Shown here one piece after another: positions 6,020 through 6,447 of a DNA stretch of 6,447 nt. The DNA comes from Firmicutes bacterium UBA4916 (GTDB taxonomy: Bacteria; Bacillota; Clostridia; Tissierellales; Tepidimicrobiaceae). A program made the position numbers and the translations under genes. The notes beneath the pieces are model-generated. The model searched no databases and had not been told where the DNA came from. It saw only the letters and a program-made list of their open reading frames with translations. The DNA is taken from the NCBI GenBank assembly GCA_002398845.1, contig DHBY01000061.1, positions 87,710 to 94,156 on the forward strand, written 5' to 3'. Positions within the stretch are counted from its first letter, which is position 1. Each line of letters begins with the position of its first letter.

Positions 6020-6027
6020 ATTTTTGT
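6001..6027 (-). promoter_or_regulatory. Candidate sporulation-type promoter for the 205-residue gene
   Basis: On the minus strand, AC (6027-6026), a 16-base spacer and CATAATATG (6009-6001) resemble the mother-cell sigma-K pattern (AC, 16 bases, CATA followed by TA). The last two bases do not match exactly. The box CATA-T-TATG is itself symmetric, so it offers a similar -10-like element to the plus-strand gene. I find no good sigma-A promoter in this spacer. The evidence is weak in AT-rich DNA. Confidence 0.28.
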
Positions 6028-6041
6028 GCTATTTATATAGC
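6028..6041 (+). repeat. Short hairpin ahead of the plus-strand gene
   Basis: GCTAT, loop TTAT, ATAGC form a five-pair stem ending 3 bases before the AGGAGG ribosome binding site (6045-6050). No U-run follows, so it is not a terminator. It may affect mRNA stability or translation, or be chance. Confidence 0.4.
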
Positions 6042-6057
6042 AATAGGAGGTAATAAA

Positions 6058-6447
6058 ATGAATAAATTTTTAATCAATGATAATCTAATCATCAACTCTG
6101 GAGGAGAGTTCATTTTATTTTACTTAGATAATCAAAGTGAAGTAAAATATACTAAATATGCCCTTTCAAACAAAGCAATAGAAACTTCAATTTTACATAA
6201 GAACAATATATTAAGATATGCAGTCGCAATCGATGAAAATGATAATATACATCTAATAGCACTGACTAAATTAGGAGAACTAAACTATTCTATCTACAAA
6301 GATAATAGTTGGTCCAACGCAATAATTGCAAAATTTGATTTTAAGTCTAATACTTACAACAATATAGATATATTATTAGCAGGTAAAAATGTCAATATCA
6401 TTTATAACTATGCTAATTTAATAAACTCTAAGCTGTGGACTATCCAA
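6058..6447 (+). CDS. Unrecognised protein with beta-propeller-like repeats, N-terminal 130 residues (cut by right edge)
   Basis: The reading frame is open from ATG 6058 to the window end. AGGAGG lies 7 bases before the ATG, an excellent start. I do not recognise the family. Three related segments recur every 45-48 residues: GGEFILFYLDNQSEVKYTKY (15-34), NDNIHLIALTKLGELNYSIY (61-80) and GKNVNIIYNYANLINSKLW (109-127). The middle one continues KDNSW. This pattern (turn, hydrophobic strand, loop, strand ending in an aromatic, then Trp) is typical of beta-propeller blades of the kind that end in a Ser-Trp turn. No signal peptide or membrane helix is seen, so the visible part appears cytoplasmic or is exported by another route. 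It diverges from the 205-residue gene and may share its regulation. Full length, domain order and function cannot be judged from this fragment. Confidence 0.85.
   Translation, partial: MNKFLINDNLIINSGGEFILFYLDNQSEVKYTKYALSNKAIETSILHKNNILRYAVAIDENDNIHLIALTKLGELNYSIYKDNSWSNAIIAKFDFKSNTYNNIDILLAGKNVNIIYNYANLINSKLWTIQ

Overview
The window is AT-rich, low-GC Firmicutes DNA. Purine-rich ribosome binding sites (AGGAGG type), consensus TTGACA/TATAAT promoters and the gene content suggest a spore-forming, anaerobic member of the Clostridia or Tissierellia. That placement is an inference from gene style; no rRNA is present to confirm it. Most of the window is housekeeping DNA.

Layout. Bases 1-857 (minus) hold the first third of alaS, which runs off the left edge. 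Just upstream are a near-perfect vegetative promoter and a terminator-like hairpin with a U-run lying between that promoter and the alaS start. Bases 1027-2232 (minus) encode an AI-2E family membrane protein. Before it come a 56-residue glycine-rich small protein (2264-2434) and a two-domain PRC-barrel protein with a GTG start (2531-3007). These three minus-strand genes look like one unit. A perfect 22-base palindrome sits between the small gene and the AI-2E gene, and an AT-rich stretch full of dyad symmetry precedes the PRC-barrel gene.

Bases 3134-5202 (minus) are a compact iron-sulfur assembly operon read in the order iscR, nifS (iscS type), nifU (iscU type). Gaps are 11 and 0 bases, and a TTGACA-N17-TATACT promoter drives the operon. 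The regulator has three cysteines in the place where IscR holds its [2Fe-2S] cluster, so feedback control of the operon by cluster supply is likely. The desulfurase supplies sulfur and NifU is the scaffold on which clusters are built. The tRNA thiolase gene mnmA, which often follows nifU in Clostridia, is not here.

Bases 5308-5957 (minus) form a separate monocistronic unit. It encodes an unrecognised 205-residue cysteine-containing protein with a Pro/Asp/Phe-rich acidic tail, and it ends in a strong GAAA-tetraloop terminator. It diverges from an unrecognised plus-strand gene (from 6058, cut by the right edge) whose product has beta-propeller-like repeats. The 100-base spacer between them carries a 12-base inverted repeat and a symmetric CATA/TATG box that resembles mother-cell sporulation -10 elements. 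The pair could be spore-related, but this is only a suggestion. I see no mobile element, CRISPR array, tRNA or rRNA.
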